Positions 50,454 to 63,676 of a stretch of 64,000 bases of DNA are shown piece by piece. The stretch covers positions 11,057,810-11,121,809 of the forward strand of contig CM068322.1 in NCBI GenBank assembly GCA_034766995.1, given 5' to 3'. Each line of letters starts with the position of its first letter. Positions within the stretch are counted from its first letter, which is position 1. A program made the position numbers and the translations under genes. Source of the DNA: Acanthacorydalis orientalis (Eukaryota; Arthropoda; Insecta; Megaloptera; Corydalidae). The notes beneath the pieces were generated by a model, which ran no database searches, had not been told where the DNA came from, and worked only from the letters and a program-made list of their open reading frames with translations.

Positions 50454-50466
50454 GATATATACACAT

Positions 50467-50558
<92 letters not shown>

Positions 50559-50560
50559 AT
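50279..50560. repeat. Large compound AT / ACAT / GT microsatellite
   Basis: About 280 bp of AT blocks punctuated by ATAC, ACAC, GATA and finally (GT)8 steps. It is the longest simple-sequence array in the window. The 159- and 87-codon minus-strand frames over it consist of Tyr-Ile repeats and are not genes. Confidence 0.97.
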
Positions 50561-52689
50561 AAAACTAAAATCGAATTTGTAAAAAAATAGTACCTGAATC
50601 AAAAATCAATATTGTAGAATAAAATAATGTTCATTTTGATTTTAAATCTTTCTCTTACAATTCAGAAAGCGTTTGTTTTCGAACTGAACAGCAATAAATT
50701 AAATGATTTATCGATGTAATGTGTAGCGGGTAAAATCGTGTACTGTACGTTTTGTTGCACATGGTGTAAAATTAAATTCATTATTAATTTATATTGAAAA
50801 CATAATTTGAGGTCGCAATGGGAAAAACTGATAGTGTTTATTTAAAGAATTTTATATAAAGTATAAGAAAGTATCTTTCTATATTTCTCTCTCTGTCTCT
50901 CTTTCTAGATTACAAAAAAACACAGCAATCAATTTTACTTCCATCTTAAGTATTATTTTTAAATAATCTAGATTTTTTTAAACAGCTTTTATTAGCCATA
51001 AAAAGGAAAAACAAACATTCTTAACATTTAAAAAAGATAAAATTTTTACTTACAACTTATTTGTTGTAAAATTAAATCAATTTTAAACATAGACATACAC
51101 ATGTTTACACTCATTTAAAATGTAATAAATTTTTAAAAAGCAAAATTTAATCTTTAACATGTTCAAAATAAATTCAAACAGAATTTTATAATTTTCTCAA
51201 ATAACTTTTCCAATTAATGTATTACTATTATTTACGATTTCAATATTCGTGGATTTTTAAAGAACGTAATTATTGTTTTTAAAGCTCTTAAGACATTTAA
51301 TCTTTAGCACAGTTTAATTTCTTTGCCATTTAAAGATTTATTTTTCACGTAATAAATTAGGCTATATTTATTAATACGAAAAATTATTTGACAAATGTAT
51401 GGACAAAATTTAATGAAATATTTATTTAATTGGCTCTATTTAAAATATTTATATATTTGTTAAAAAGAGTACAACAATGTACAACACAAAGAAAACACTA
51501 CATAAGCAGTACATCGAAAACGAACAGTACAGATTATTACCGTACTGCTTAATTATATAGTTACTTACAGACCTAACAAATACTACAATCTTTTTTAAAT
51601 AAATTCTAATTATGCATAAAAAAAGTTTTATTCTCTTCCATTATTACACATTACATTTTATCGGATGTAAATATCTTTAATTTATTTACTTCTCTACAAC
51701 TATTTATTTGATTTCATAGATTATTTAGATATTAAAAAAAATATTTTTCAAAAACAATAAATGAACAATTAAAAACAACCGTTTGAGAACAAAAAGTACA
51801 CTCAACGAAGGAAAATCTTATAAAGAAAAAAAGTAATTATCCGTTAACATATTCCGATCTCTTTGTCATATATCATCAATCCATTACAGTATTTTGCTTG
51901 TAAATGAATATATTTTCTAATTTGTCTCTTGTGAATTATTAACTAATATTTTTGTATTAATTTTAACAAAAATATAAGTAAAATTTGTAAAGAAAATGTC
52001 TGTCGATCTAATAGATTAAGATCTTTAACGATACTTTTCTGATCTTATAATCGTTATGATTTTAGTAAATAACATTATTTATAGAAGTTGAAATAACAAT
52101 AATTTTAAAAGAACTGATAATGACAACTAACGTATAGAAGAAGATGGATAAACTGATAAATTTGCAATGCTCATTACTCATAAAAATTTTAAGAAAAAAC
52201 CAAATAGTTCAGAATATAAATTTGATGGAAAAAAGGAATAAAATGAAAAATTCAATTTGTACTACAAAATATTTTTTTAAATAAAAGATATTCAGAATAT
52301 TTTAATTTTTTATATATTATGGGCAAATTTGCTGCTTATCAACAACTTACAACATTCTTTATAGGTAATAGACAATAAATCAATAATATGAGTTTATTTA
52401 TATTCTTTTTGCTTTATTTATATCAACGCTACAGCGATTTGAATATTTTTGTGATACGACTTTGTACACCAATCATAACCAATTTTATTATATACAAGTA
52501 ATATTATTTATTTGTTTATTATAATTTATTTCCTTTGTACATAAAGATAACTATATAAGTATTTTGTCATGCATACATAATATACATAGACTGATAGTTT
52601 TATTTTAAAATTTTAAATAAAAGATCAAGACTAATGTAAATATTATTTTCTACAGACCTATCATCCTCACACTGTAAAATAGCAAAACT
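50561..52689. other. A+T-rich DNA, nothing recognised
   Basis: Two kilobases without notable open frames, splice-bounded exons or inverted-repeat elements. A short CT-rich run (about 50887-50905) is present. Confidence 0.5.
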
Positions 52690-52996
52690 ATTAAATCGAT
52701 GCCAAACCGACTTCTAATTATAATTAATGCTAATGGAAACCCTACAAAATATGAATTTAAAAATTATATTACATTTTGATGGTTATTTATTACTTGTTTG
52801 AATACTTTTGTGTTGCATATTTTTTAATTTCCTGGAAAAACATATTAATGAAAATTAAATTTATAATTATAAGTGAAACATAATAGATTTAAATAAAACC
52901 AAATTGTGAAAATTCTAAAACAACTTTTATTTTAAGAGAAAATTAGTATTTAGTTTAAAATTCCCAACTGTTTGAATATTTTTGCTGGCCACTGTA
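52690..52996 (+). mobile_element. 3' end of a Tc1-like transposon
   Basis: At 52690-52752 the plus strand reads IKSMPNRLL followed by NGNPTKY, the hallmark C-terminus of Tc1-type transposases (SMPRRL...KGGPTKY type). Some 240 bp downstream the sequence ends in TGTTTGAATATTTTTGCTGG and CCACTGTA. Read from the other strand this is TACAGTGGCCAGCAAAAATA, a typical Tc1 terminal repeat starting CAGTG at a TA site. The word TTGTTTGAATACTTTTGTG also occurs internally at 52796, like the double subterminal repeats of Tc1 elements. The rest of the transposase is missing. Confidence 0.7.
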
Positions 52997-53189
52997 GTTA
53001 CATTATTATCTCTTAAAAGTTTTGAACTGGTAATATATTTGTGATTTTTTAATGGAAAACATTCCACCCTTTCATAATTTAAAATTAATTTAAATACTTG
53101 AAATCCTGGAATACATCCTAATTTATACCATCACTAAATTATAACGTATATGTTTCATAATACGAATTGAGTACACAGTTCAACGAGTA

Positions 53190-53326
53190 TTTATCTATGA
53201 TCCGAGCTAACAGAGTATTCTAGAATCAGTGTTGGCCGGTATATGTGATACGCATTTTATCTTTTGCTTGAACTGTCAAAATTTGTTGTTTTAAATTTTA
53301 AATTTTGTTATTTACTATAAGGAAAG
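53190..53326 (+). promoter_or_regulatory. Probable promoter / 5' untranslated exon of GHITM
   Basis: A stretch of more even composition (ATGATCCGAGCTAACAGAG, GTGTTGGCCGGTATATGTG) ends in a donor, GGAAAG|GTAAAT, at 53326/53327. The first coding exon starts with an acceptor at 54153 and only 13 bases of leader before the ATG, so an upstream non-coding exon is required. This is the best candidate. The transcription start is not determined. Confidence 0.4.
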
Positions 53327-54153
53327 GTAAATCTATAAATTTTCGAAAACATTCGACAAAAGTAAGTAAAATTTATAAACATTATGAACAATTTCGTCAT
53401 ATTGCATCATTCTAACTTTTTGACTCTAACCTTTAATATATTAATCAGTTATATGTAATATTTGACATTGTTGAAATTAGAAATAAATTAATAGAGGTAT
53501 GTTTTAAATTTTAATTTTGATACATATCAATTTAAATTTAAACAATAACTGTACAAAAACTTAAAAATATCCAAAACATGTTTACAAATTTAAATAATAT
53601 TTGTTTCTAACATTAATCCCATATAATTGCTGCAGTAAAAACAATGTGTTTAATAAAATATAATCGTAAAAAGAATGAGTTGTAATTGTCAAAATATAAT
53701 TTTGATATCAAATTTAATTATATAAATGAAATCACAACTTGTTTATCTTTAACTCATGTTTAAGAAATTACAAAAGTATTTTTTAAAAAAATACATTCAG
53801 CTATACAATTACTTGTTATTAAAAACTATAATGTTAATGTTGTAAAATGCCTATTATAATGACTAAATTTTAACATGAATTACTTACAAAACAGTAAAAT
53901 AAGTTATATAGATGAATATAATGGTTATGTAAGAAAATTTTGATCATTCTTGTAGATGCAATTTTTACTTGTAAGTCTTATAAACATGCCATGAACATGA
54001 AAAAAATTAAATTCAAAGGCAATTTTAAATAAATATTAAATATTTTTACAATTTATATGCCAGTAACTCTTGGAATATTAGTTTTCTTTTACTGATATCT
54101 TCATTCATTTAAAATTTCTAAATTACTTTAAATAAATAATATATCTGTTTCAG

Positions 54154-56751
54154 AAATACATAGAAAATGTTAATAACAACATTATGCAGAACCCCCGTGG
54201 TTCGATTATCTCTTATCAAACAAATTCCTCGTGGAACAATTTTTAGAACATTTTCAAATGAAAACCGTGAAACATTATCTCGTACAGCTAGAAGACAAAC
54301 TCTTCGAGAACGAGCTATGGCACCTCCAAGTGGCACAGGTTGCATATAAATTAATACTAATAGTAACTAATTTAAACAAATGTATTGCATATATTGAATA
54401 ATTATTGAAATTTCATTATTTATTTCATATTTACTTCCGTAATTATTTGTTATAATAATTATAAAAATATAATAATAAAAGAACAATACACGATTGGTCA
54501 TACCTATAATATCGTATGAAAATATTTTCAAATCTTAATACAATTATATCGATAATAAAGTTTCTTCAAAATACTATATCTTTGTAATACAATCTGAATT
54601 TTCCATTAAAAGAAGTTTTTTTTTTATAAAATTTAAGGTATTAAAATGAGAAATAGTTTTGAATAATAAGAAAGTTTGTTCACGTAAATATATTTGTAAA
54701 AAAGATTTACATTTTGATAACTATGTATTATGTTTCAGCATTTGGAATAGGAAAAGGTGCTCTTGCTGGCGGAGCTGTACTCGGTGTAGGTGCTTTATGT
54801 TACTATGGATTAGGTTTATCAAATGAAACGGGAGCAATAGAAAATTCAATGTAAGTCTTATATTGCAGGTATTAATGACATTAATCAAAAAAGTAAATGC
54901 ATGTTTTTCTCAACATACTTTGTAAACTTATAAAAATGCATATAATTTTAAGTAAATTTTGAAAATTAAGCTTTATATTTTTAAGTTTCATAAAATAAAT
55001 ATTAATAAATGTAATATGTGAAACAAATAAATGTAAACTAATCTTTTGTTTATTATTTTGGAAACAAGAATTATTTTTATTAAATAAAAAACTTTTAGGT
55101 TATGGCCTGAATTTGTTAAAGATCGGATTAGAACAACATACTTATATTTTGGTAGTTCTTTAGCTGCTACAGCAGCTAGTGCCATGGCAGTTTTTCGATC
55201 TCCTGCAATAATGAATATTGTAACAAGAAATGGTTTTATGGTAAATATTAAATATTCAGAATTTTATTCTTTTTTTGTAACAAAAATAAACACTATATTT
55301 ATTTAGGCTATAGCAGCTACAATTGCTCTCATGATGGGCTCAGGTTATGTAGCTCAAAGTATTGAATATAAACCTGGTATTGGAGCTAAACAAGCTGCAT
55401 GGTTAGTTCATACAGGTATCATAGGGGCGGTATTAGCACCCTTATGTTTCTTAGGAGGTCCATTAATTGTTCGTGCCGCTTGGTACACTGCTGGTGTTGT
55501 TGGAGGTCTTTCTACTGTTGCAGTAAGTTTACATTTAAAAAATACTTTAAAATTATTCTGCATTAAAACTTTTCCACAAAACAGTTCTGACACTGTAACT
55601 AAATTTACTTTCACGAATAAAATTTTTTAGCACCCCACAAATCGCACCAAAATTTTGAGTTATTACAAAATTGCAAATTTTTCTATTCAATGGCACTCTA
55701 AAAATAATAACGTTGTCATCGAAATATGAATAAGAAATAATCAAATTTTGTATGGTTTGTGGGGTGAAATTTGGAAAAAAAATTTGAAATGAAAATTATG
55801 TATATAGATATATATATTGTAATACGCACGTAATTTTTTATATTAAATTAGGAAACACGTACTGTGACATTTTAATTTAATTATCATAAAACAGAAAAGG
55901 TTTTATAAAAATCGTATTTAAATAAAAACAATTGCTGATTTAAAATTATTGTTCAGTTATATAGTGTAATATTTATATATTAATTATAAAGTAAATGTAT
56001 AATTTTATTTGTAAAATAATAGGTTTGTGCACCAAGTGAAAAGTTTTTGAACATGGGAGCTCCTCTAGCAATGGGTTTTGGTGTAGTATTTGCTGCTTCT
56101 ATCGCAAACATGTTTCTTCCACCAACAACTGCTCTTGGTGCAGGATTATATTCAATTTCCATATATGGAGGTCTATTACTTTTCTCTGGATTCTTATTAT
56201 ATGATACACAAAGAATAATAAAACAAGCAGAAGTTTATCCAATGCATGGAGCTATGCGACCATATGATCCTATTAACGCGTAAGTAATAAATTATATTAT
56301 TCAAAAAAATAACACGCATATATATATATATATATATATAAATTTACTATTAATTAACCAATACCATTTTTTTATTGATGTTCCTCTAACAAAAAAAATT
56401 ATATTTAAAAATTATCAGTTTAACTTTTATTTGGAAGTAAAAATCATGAATTATGTATAAATGAACTTCATTGTCATTTTTTATACTAATATATTACTTT
56501 CTTGCTGATTTTTGAATTAATTATTGCCTAGATAATTACTACTTAAATAATGATCAAGTATTTACAATAAACTTATGTATAATTGTGTTAAAGTTAAATA
56601 TATTACTCAAATATAAATTTACACAATTATACACAGAAGTATTGTAAAACTAAAATATTTTCTTTTCAGAGCAATGTCAATCTACATGGACACATTGAAT
56701 ATCTTCATTAGAATTGTTACAATTTTAGCTGGTGGTCAGCGTAAGAAGTAA
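54154..56751 (+). CDS. GHITM: GHITM/TMBIM5 homologue (MICS1), mitochondrial inner-membrane protein, six coding exons
   Basis: The exons join in frame with GT-AG introns: ATG 54167-54338, 54739-54850, 55099-55240, 55307-55522, 56023-56279 and 56670-56751 (TAA). The leader of the first starts at 54154. The product is 326 residues, close to the roughly 345 of vertebrate GHITM. Residues 1-50 form an Arg-rich, mitochondrial-targeting-like leader. Hydrophobic segments follow at about 58-84, 107-130, 143-161, 174-193, 199-215, 226-248, 252-276 and 306-322. The Bax-inhibitor-1 family signature is clear: LFSGFLLYDTQRI with Asp275, and YDPINAAMSIYMDTLNIFIR with Asp307. The family is known to act in inner-membrane cation/proton exchange and cristae maintenance; here that is inferred from homology. 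The protein ends GGQRKK. Intron 4 holds a 136-bp miniature element. Exons are much more G+C-rich than introns. Confidence 0.95.
55631..55766. mobile_element. 136-bp inverted-repeat element inside GHITM intron 4
   Basis: It starts CACCCCACAAATCGCACCAA followed by AATTTTGA. It ends with the inverted counterpart TCAAATTTTGTATGGTTTGT then GGGGTG. The arms are about 28 bp with a few mismatches. There is no coding capacity and the superfamily is not identified. It lies more than 100 bp from the exon 4 donor and about 250 bp from the next acceptor, so it should not disrupt splicing. Confidence 0.75.
56317..56342. repeat. Short (AT)n array in GHITM intron 5
   Basis: About 26 bp of AT just downstream of the exon 5 donor. 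Confidence 0.9.
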
Positions 56752-56918
56752 ACTAAACAATGTATATCATACACAAAAACAAGTTTATTGTCTGCATTGA
56801 AATATTCGTTCTTTTGTTGAGTTATCTTCTGTTTATTTCATTTATTATTTACATGTACTAAAGAAATGTTTCTCTTTAAATTTAGATTGTATTTTTTTAA
56901 ATTAAAAACAAATTTGTA

Positions 56919-56924
56919 AATAAA
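56919..56924 (+). terminator. Poly(A) signal of GHITM
   Basis: AATAAA lies about 170 bp after the stop codon, followed within 20 bp by a T-rich stretch (CTTCTTGTTCCTATTTTAAT). It is the first canonical hexamer in the 3' region. Confidence 0.6.
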
Positions 56925-57889
56925 ACTTCTTGTTCCTATTTTAATTTATTTTTATATACATATTTACATTTAATTAATTAGATTAAAAAAATATAATCAA
57001 TTATTTATACTATATATTTAAGATAGAATAGAAAATAAGACCCATATAATAACTTAAGTAAACATTTTCTGATCTTATAATTAACAATGGGCATTAAAAG
57101 GAAATATTTAAGTTGAATAACAAGCAAAAAGTAAGTCACTTAAATGTAGTTTTAAGAGATATTTAATAAATTACTGTATAAAAAGTAAAAGTAGATGGAG
57201 TATTACAGTAGTGAACATTGGACTAATTGTTGATTGCAATTACATATAGAAGTGTATAACAAGATAATTATAAAATAATATTTAAATTCTAAATAAATAT
57301 TTAAGAATCAAAAAAGTCTGAATTGTTTATATTTCAAACTTAATGTAATTATTATTCAATACTAATATCTATCTACCAACTAACAAATAATTCATAATGT
57401 AATCGTCATTTTTTTAATTATATACCAGAGGTGTAACACACAACCACTAGAAAAGTAATTCAAATTAAATCTGCATACACAATAGTTTGATCAGCTACAT
57501 CAATTATGAGAACTGTACAATTTCTTTTTAATAAATACTGTAAGTATTGTTTAATTAGTATGTAATATTATGAAAATTATTATACATTTTTATACTAGAC
57601 TGTTAATAAGAAATAAATGTAATTTAATACAGATTAAAGGACGAAAAAAATTTTTTTTTCTCAATAAATCCTAATAAGTTTTTGATATTTTCAGAAATGT
57701 ATGTTTGAAGACTAATACGTTCATTTAACAGTTAATAGATCAATTATTTTTGTTAGATACTTTAATTAAAATATTAAATTCGATTTACATTATAAAACTA
57801 GTAAAAATATTTGTTTATTATTTATATATCGATCACAATATAGTTCTGTCACTGAGGCTGAATACATTTTACAGCCGAATTTTTCATGA
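56925..57889. other. A+T-rich DNA downstream of GHITM, nothing recognised
   Basis: No open frame, exon or repeat is supported. Confidence 0.5.
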
Positions 57890-58166
57890 ACAAAACTTTT
57901 TCTGATGAAAAATATTCAATAAATGATTCTTGATCATTTTTGATTATTGCTTATGTACATTTCAATGTCAATACCAGCAACCTTAGTGAGCTAAAGTACA
58001 GAAAAATTTGATTTTTGTAACTTTCTCCCTTCCTGTAGCTGAATCAGATTTTTATGTAGCTTAATGCTTAAAAGATAATGGTATCGCCATCCAAATACAC
58101 ATAAACAACAAACAAAAATGATCAATTACTATTTATTAAACACTTGGACCAGAAAAGTTTTATTTG
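57890..58166. repeat. Foldback (long inverted repeat) element, best copy
   Basis: The left arm (57893-58010) and right arm (58043-58165) are inverted copies of about 115 bp, roughly 75-80% identical by eye, around a spacer of about 30 bp. Left-arm words are CTTTTTCTGATGAAAAATAT, TTGATCATTTTTGATTATTG, CTTATGTACATTTCAATG and GCTAAAGTACAGAAAAAT. The right arm carries their complements: TCAGATTTTTATGTAGCTTA, GATAATGGTATCGCCATC and AACAAAAATGATCAATTACT. No frame is encoded. The same arms recur at 774, 9879, 34570, 37028, 38207 and 39993. Confidence 0.8.
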
Positions 58167-59030
58167 TAGATTGAAAGAAAACTTGTAAAATATTTACACT
58201 GATCACAAATGAATAATAAGTTATAACACAATTTATATGTAGAAAAGCAACTAAAAGTAACATGATAGAAACTATAAAATTAGTTTATAATTACCACACA
58301 TCTACACTGAAGCACCGCATTAGAAGGTACGTAATTTTTTTTTTGAGAGCGTGACGAATTAATACTAAGACCAATATTGATACAATAATAGTTTATATTT
58401 CCTCAGTGCAATTATATAAAAAAAATTTACACTCATCTGATTAAAAAAGTAGGTAAAGCAATAAAACATACTTTAATGGGCTAATTCACCAATAGATGTC
58501 AATTCTTATAAAAAATTGTATAAAATGTTACGCTATCTAAAAAATATTTGAAACTAGAGATAAAAATACTGTTCAATTTGAATTATCATAATTTTGATGT
58601 TTTGAAATAAATGACAATTATTTTTTATACTAAAGTTATTATTGAAACGAAAGTACATCGGCAAGACTAAAATAAAATAATGCAAAAATATTATTAATGG
58701 CCTATGGCTACTAAGAATAAAAATATCTTTCTAAATATAAAAAATAATTCCATTGTAAAATTTCCATAAAAATTTTTCTTGTAAACCACCTCCTCGGAAC
58801 GCGCATAATTTAATTTGTTATTTGTTAAGAAAGAAAGAATGTTATCGAACAGGGAGTGAAATGAATAAAAATAAATTTAATAATCTGAATTTATAAAATA
58901 TTATTAAATTATTATTTATAAAACATTTATATATATATATACATATATATATAAAGTATTTAACCACAAAAAACTAAAAGGTTGCAAAAAATAATCTGTC
59001 ATGTTTGTATAGACATACTAACGCACACAC

Positions 59031-59034
<4 letters not shown>
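58167..59034. other. A+T-rich DNA, nothing recognised
   Basis: Contains a small AT array at 58926-58953. Otherwise featureless. Confidence 0.5.

Positions 59035-59098
<64 letters not shown>
59035..59098. repeat. (AT)n microsatellite
   Basis: About 62 bp of pure AT. Confidence 0.97.
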
Positions 59099-59099
<1 letters not shown>

Positions 59100-59100
<1 letters not shown>

Positions 59101-59275
59101 TACTTTGCTATATAACTGTTAATAATTATATAGACATAATGAATTTTAAAAAATATGTTTATTGTTTCATTCGGTTGCATGTACAACTTATAATTGGAAA
59201 CTGGGCGAGCGCAGCGATCCCGGGGGTTGGTGAGCGAAGCAAGTAGAGAACGAATCCCCCCAGTCTCAATAAGAA
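59100..59275 (+). repeat. Dispersed repeat with a G+C-rich terminal block
   Basis: 59127-59205 matches the minus strand of 42055-42185 (ATTATATAGACATAATGAAT, TTTTAAAAAATATGTTTATT, GTTTCATTCGGTTGCATGTA). It is followed by an abrupt G+C-rich block (59200-59266) bounded by ACTGGG and CCCAGT as an inverted pair. Inside the block GAGCGCAGCGATCCC and GAGCGAAGCA...GAATCCCC look like a diverged direct repeat. The 42-kb copy has only the beginning of this block (GTGGGTAAGCGCATGCGGC). No coding frame. Confidence 0.6.
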
Positions 59276-59779
59276 TTTAACTTACTGATATAGTTGTTAA
59301 ATTCAATTCATTATGCTATATTATTCAATTCATGAAGCTATTATATAATCAAGAAGAAAACATCAAATTGTTGTGTAACGTTTGTTTTCACATATTATTA
59401 AAACTAAAAAATGATGTTTATTAAGTATTTAATGAAATAAATCAAATGTATCCAATAACCAAAAAACCACAATTTAAATTGTCAACGAATTTTAATTATA
59501 TTCAAATCAAATTACAAAAAAAAGAACAACAGCATTATGTTCGACAAGTGAAATGATATTAAAAAACAATCAATCCATGTTATAATTTTATTATGAAACA
59601 GGATAAAACCTAAAATATTTACATAATTTCGAACAATTAATCATATTACGTTATAAATTTCTTTAATTATGTTAAGTTTATTTTAATCAAATAAAATCAT
59701 CTGAAACACCTACATGCAATACAACAAATCCAAATTAAGAGTTAAAAACTTCTTGTTCAAGAACACATTTTATTTACAT

Positions 59780-59781
<2 letters not shown>
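59276..59781. other. A+T-rich DNA, nothing recognised
   Basis: No gene or repeat is supported. Confidence 0.5.

Positions 59782-59840
<59 letters not shown>
59782..59840. repeat. (AT)n microsatellite
   Basis: About 58 bp of pure AT. Confidence 0.97.
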
Positions 59841-59843
<3 letters not shown>

Positions 59844-60681
59844 TACATATGGCAGATCAATGTAAAAAAAAACTTAATTATGTACTTCAAGTGTTCCTTT
59901 AATACATATTTTAACAAATTTAATTTGAAAAATAATATTTCTTACCTTTTAACAAGATGGTAGAGAAAAATCTGGAAAAGACAACCGATTCTAACACAAA
60001 ACGAATCACGAAACACTATTATACACTAAAACATATGCCTTTTTAATTACAGCAACTTGAAATGTGCCAATATTTTAACTTTAATTGAAACTGATAACTG
60101 TAACGTAACTAACACTTCAAAATTGACAAAATATTTTAAGTTTTTTTCTTTTATAAAATAGTTGTCAGTTTGATTCATTTAATATATAAAAATATCTAAT
60201 CAACTTAATAAGTTAATTATTGTAATAGTACACTTAACGTATCACAAATAAAACATACACCACTAACTAAAACTATCATTTATTTTTTTAACAATAAACC
60301 AAACATTTCCAAAACTGAGTCAAAATATTAAACGGATGCACTAAAATGTATCTATGAACGTACACGGCAATTTCAAATAGTATAATGAATGTATCAAACT
60401 AAAATGAACTTGGTTAACATCAGTACTGCCAATGCACACACATTGCCACATGTAGTTATATAAGACTCTATATGGTTGTTATCAACTACCAGATATTTGT
60501 GTTAACAAATTATATGAAAAATGCCTTATAAAAATGAGTCATTTATAGGATGTTTTTTTTTCTTTAATATTATACTATTGAAATATTTTTTTACTTTTAT
60601 ATTCTTGTAAATATTTTTCATAAACATATATAATAATGATAATCTTATAATTATATATTTTCTGCATGATTATAAAGCATG

Positions 60682-60686
<5 letters not shown>
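59841..60686. other. A+T-rich DNA, nothing recognised
   Basis: No gene or repeat is supported. Confidence 0.5.

Positions 60687-60740
<54 letters not shown>
60687..60740. repeat. (AT)n microsatellite
   Basis: Pure AT of about 54 bp. Confidence 0.97.
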
Positions 60741-60744
<4 letters not shown>

Positions 60745-61144
60745 CTGTACTTTATTACAAATTGATGACAAAAACTGACAAGCCCAAATTAATTTCTAAT
60801 ACATACCTTTTTTGAATTTCTTTTAACTTATTATTTAACATTCTGTATCGTTTAAGTTAATTTACTTAAAAAAAACTTTACTTATGTAAATACCGTCTTT
60901 TTTAAAAAAATAGACAAAAAAACGAATTTAAAATTTGTAATAATGTTGATGGCTGATTAGAAACAATATGAATAATTACATTATGCAAAAATTAAAGTGT
61001 TTAAAAATGATTGCAGTCTTTGATAGCTGTGAAAATAATCGTTTTGTCACAATAGTTTCATCATCTAGAATAAATAATTGATGTCAACACATATCTCAAT
61101 TTGTTAATTCTATAAAATTACGGTATTCCGAATTTTATACGTTA

Positions 61145-61326
61145 TTAACCCTTTCACTATTTTAGGCGCCGTTATGCACTTAATTGACATTGTCGAGATT
61201 GTGCTGTTCATCCTAAAGGCGCCAACAGCACAATCAAAGGTGCTGCCTATAGCGTCAATCACGGTTGAATGTCTACAGTCTGTTATACGCGCTCTGGTTT
61301 AGATTTCACCGCAGCCAAAGAGTTAA
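61145..61326. mobile_element. piggyBac-type miniature element bounded by TTAA
   Basis: It starts TTAACCCTTTCACTATTTTA and ends GCAGCCAAAGAGTTAA, which on the other strand is TTAACTCTTTGGCTGC. Both ends therefore carry TTAA plus a C-C/T-CTTT start, as in piggyBac elements that duplicate TTAA. Inside, TTTAGGCGCC and GGCGCC (about 61161 and 61218) form a subterminal inverted pair, and the composition is G+C-rich. At 182 bp there is no transposase. It resembles the one-ended sequence at 41114. Confidence 0.7.
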
Positions 61327-61407
61327 AATAATGTAATATTTATTTACCAAGCTTACTTTGATCTGCAAAATCTTGTTAGAATTTTTCAAAAACACATACA
61401 TGTGTAC

Positions 61408-61455
61408 ATATGTGTGTGTGTATGTATGTATATATATATATATATATATACACAC
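61408..61455. repeat. GT / AT / CA compound microsatellite
   Basis: (GT)n, then AT repeats, then (CA)n. The flanks are complementary, so the array can fold on itself. Confidence 0.9.
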
Positions 61456-63539
<2,084 letters not shown>

Positions 63540-63554
63540 TTATAATTTTAACTT

Positions 63555-63560
63555 TTTATT
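63555..63560 (-). terminator. Candidate poly(A) signal of the tetraspanin gene
   Basis: On the minus strand AATAAA (GGTAATAAAAAG) lies about 117 bp after the stop codon. Confidence 0.45.
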
Positions 63561-63676
63561 ACCATAATGATATAAGGAAAATTGATACACCTTTAAAACT
63601 AACATATATGTAATTAGTGATAGGTACTTTAAAGTGACTGGAGTGAATAAATGATTAACAGACACATTAAAACGTT

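Noticed and set aside
50123..50602. Long minus-strand open frames (159 and 87 codons)
   Set aside because: They consist almost entirely of Tyr-Ile repeats produced by the AT microsatellite. No coding evidence.
54118..54345. Minus-strand frame opposite GHITM exon 1
   Set aside because: It is antisense to a confidently assigned exon and has no independent support.
55408..55614. Minus-strand frame opposite GHITM exon 4
   Set aside because: It is a shadow of the coding exon on the other strand.
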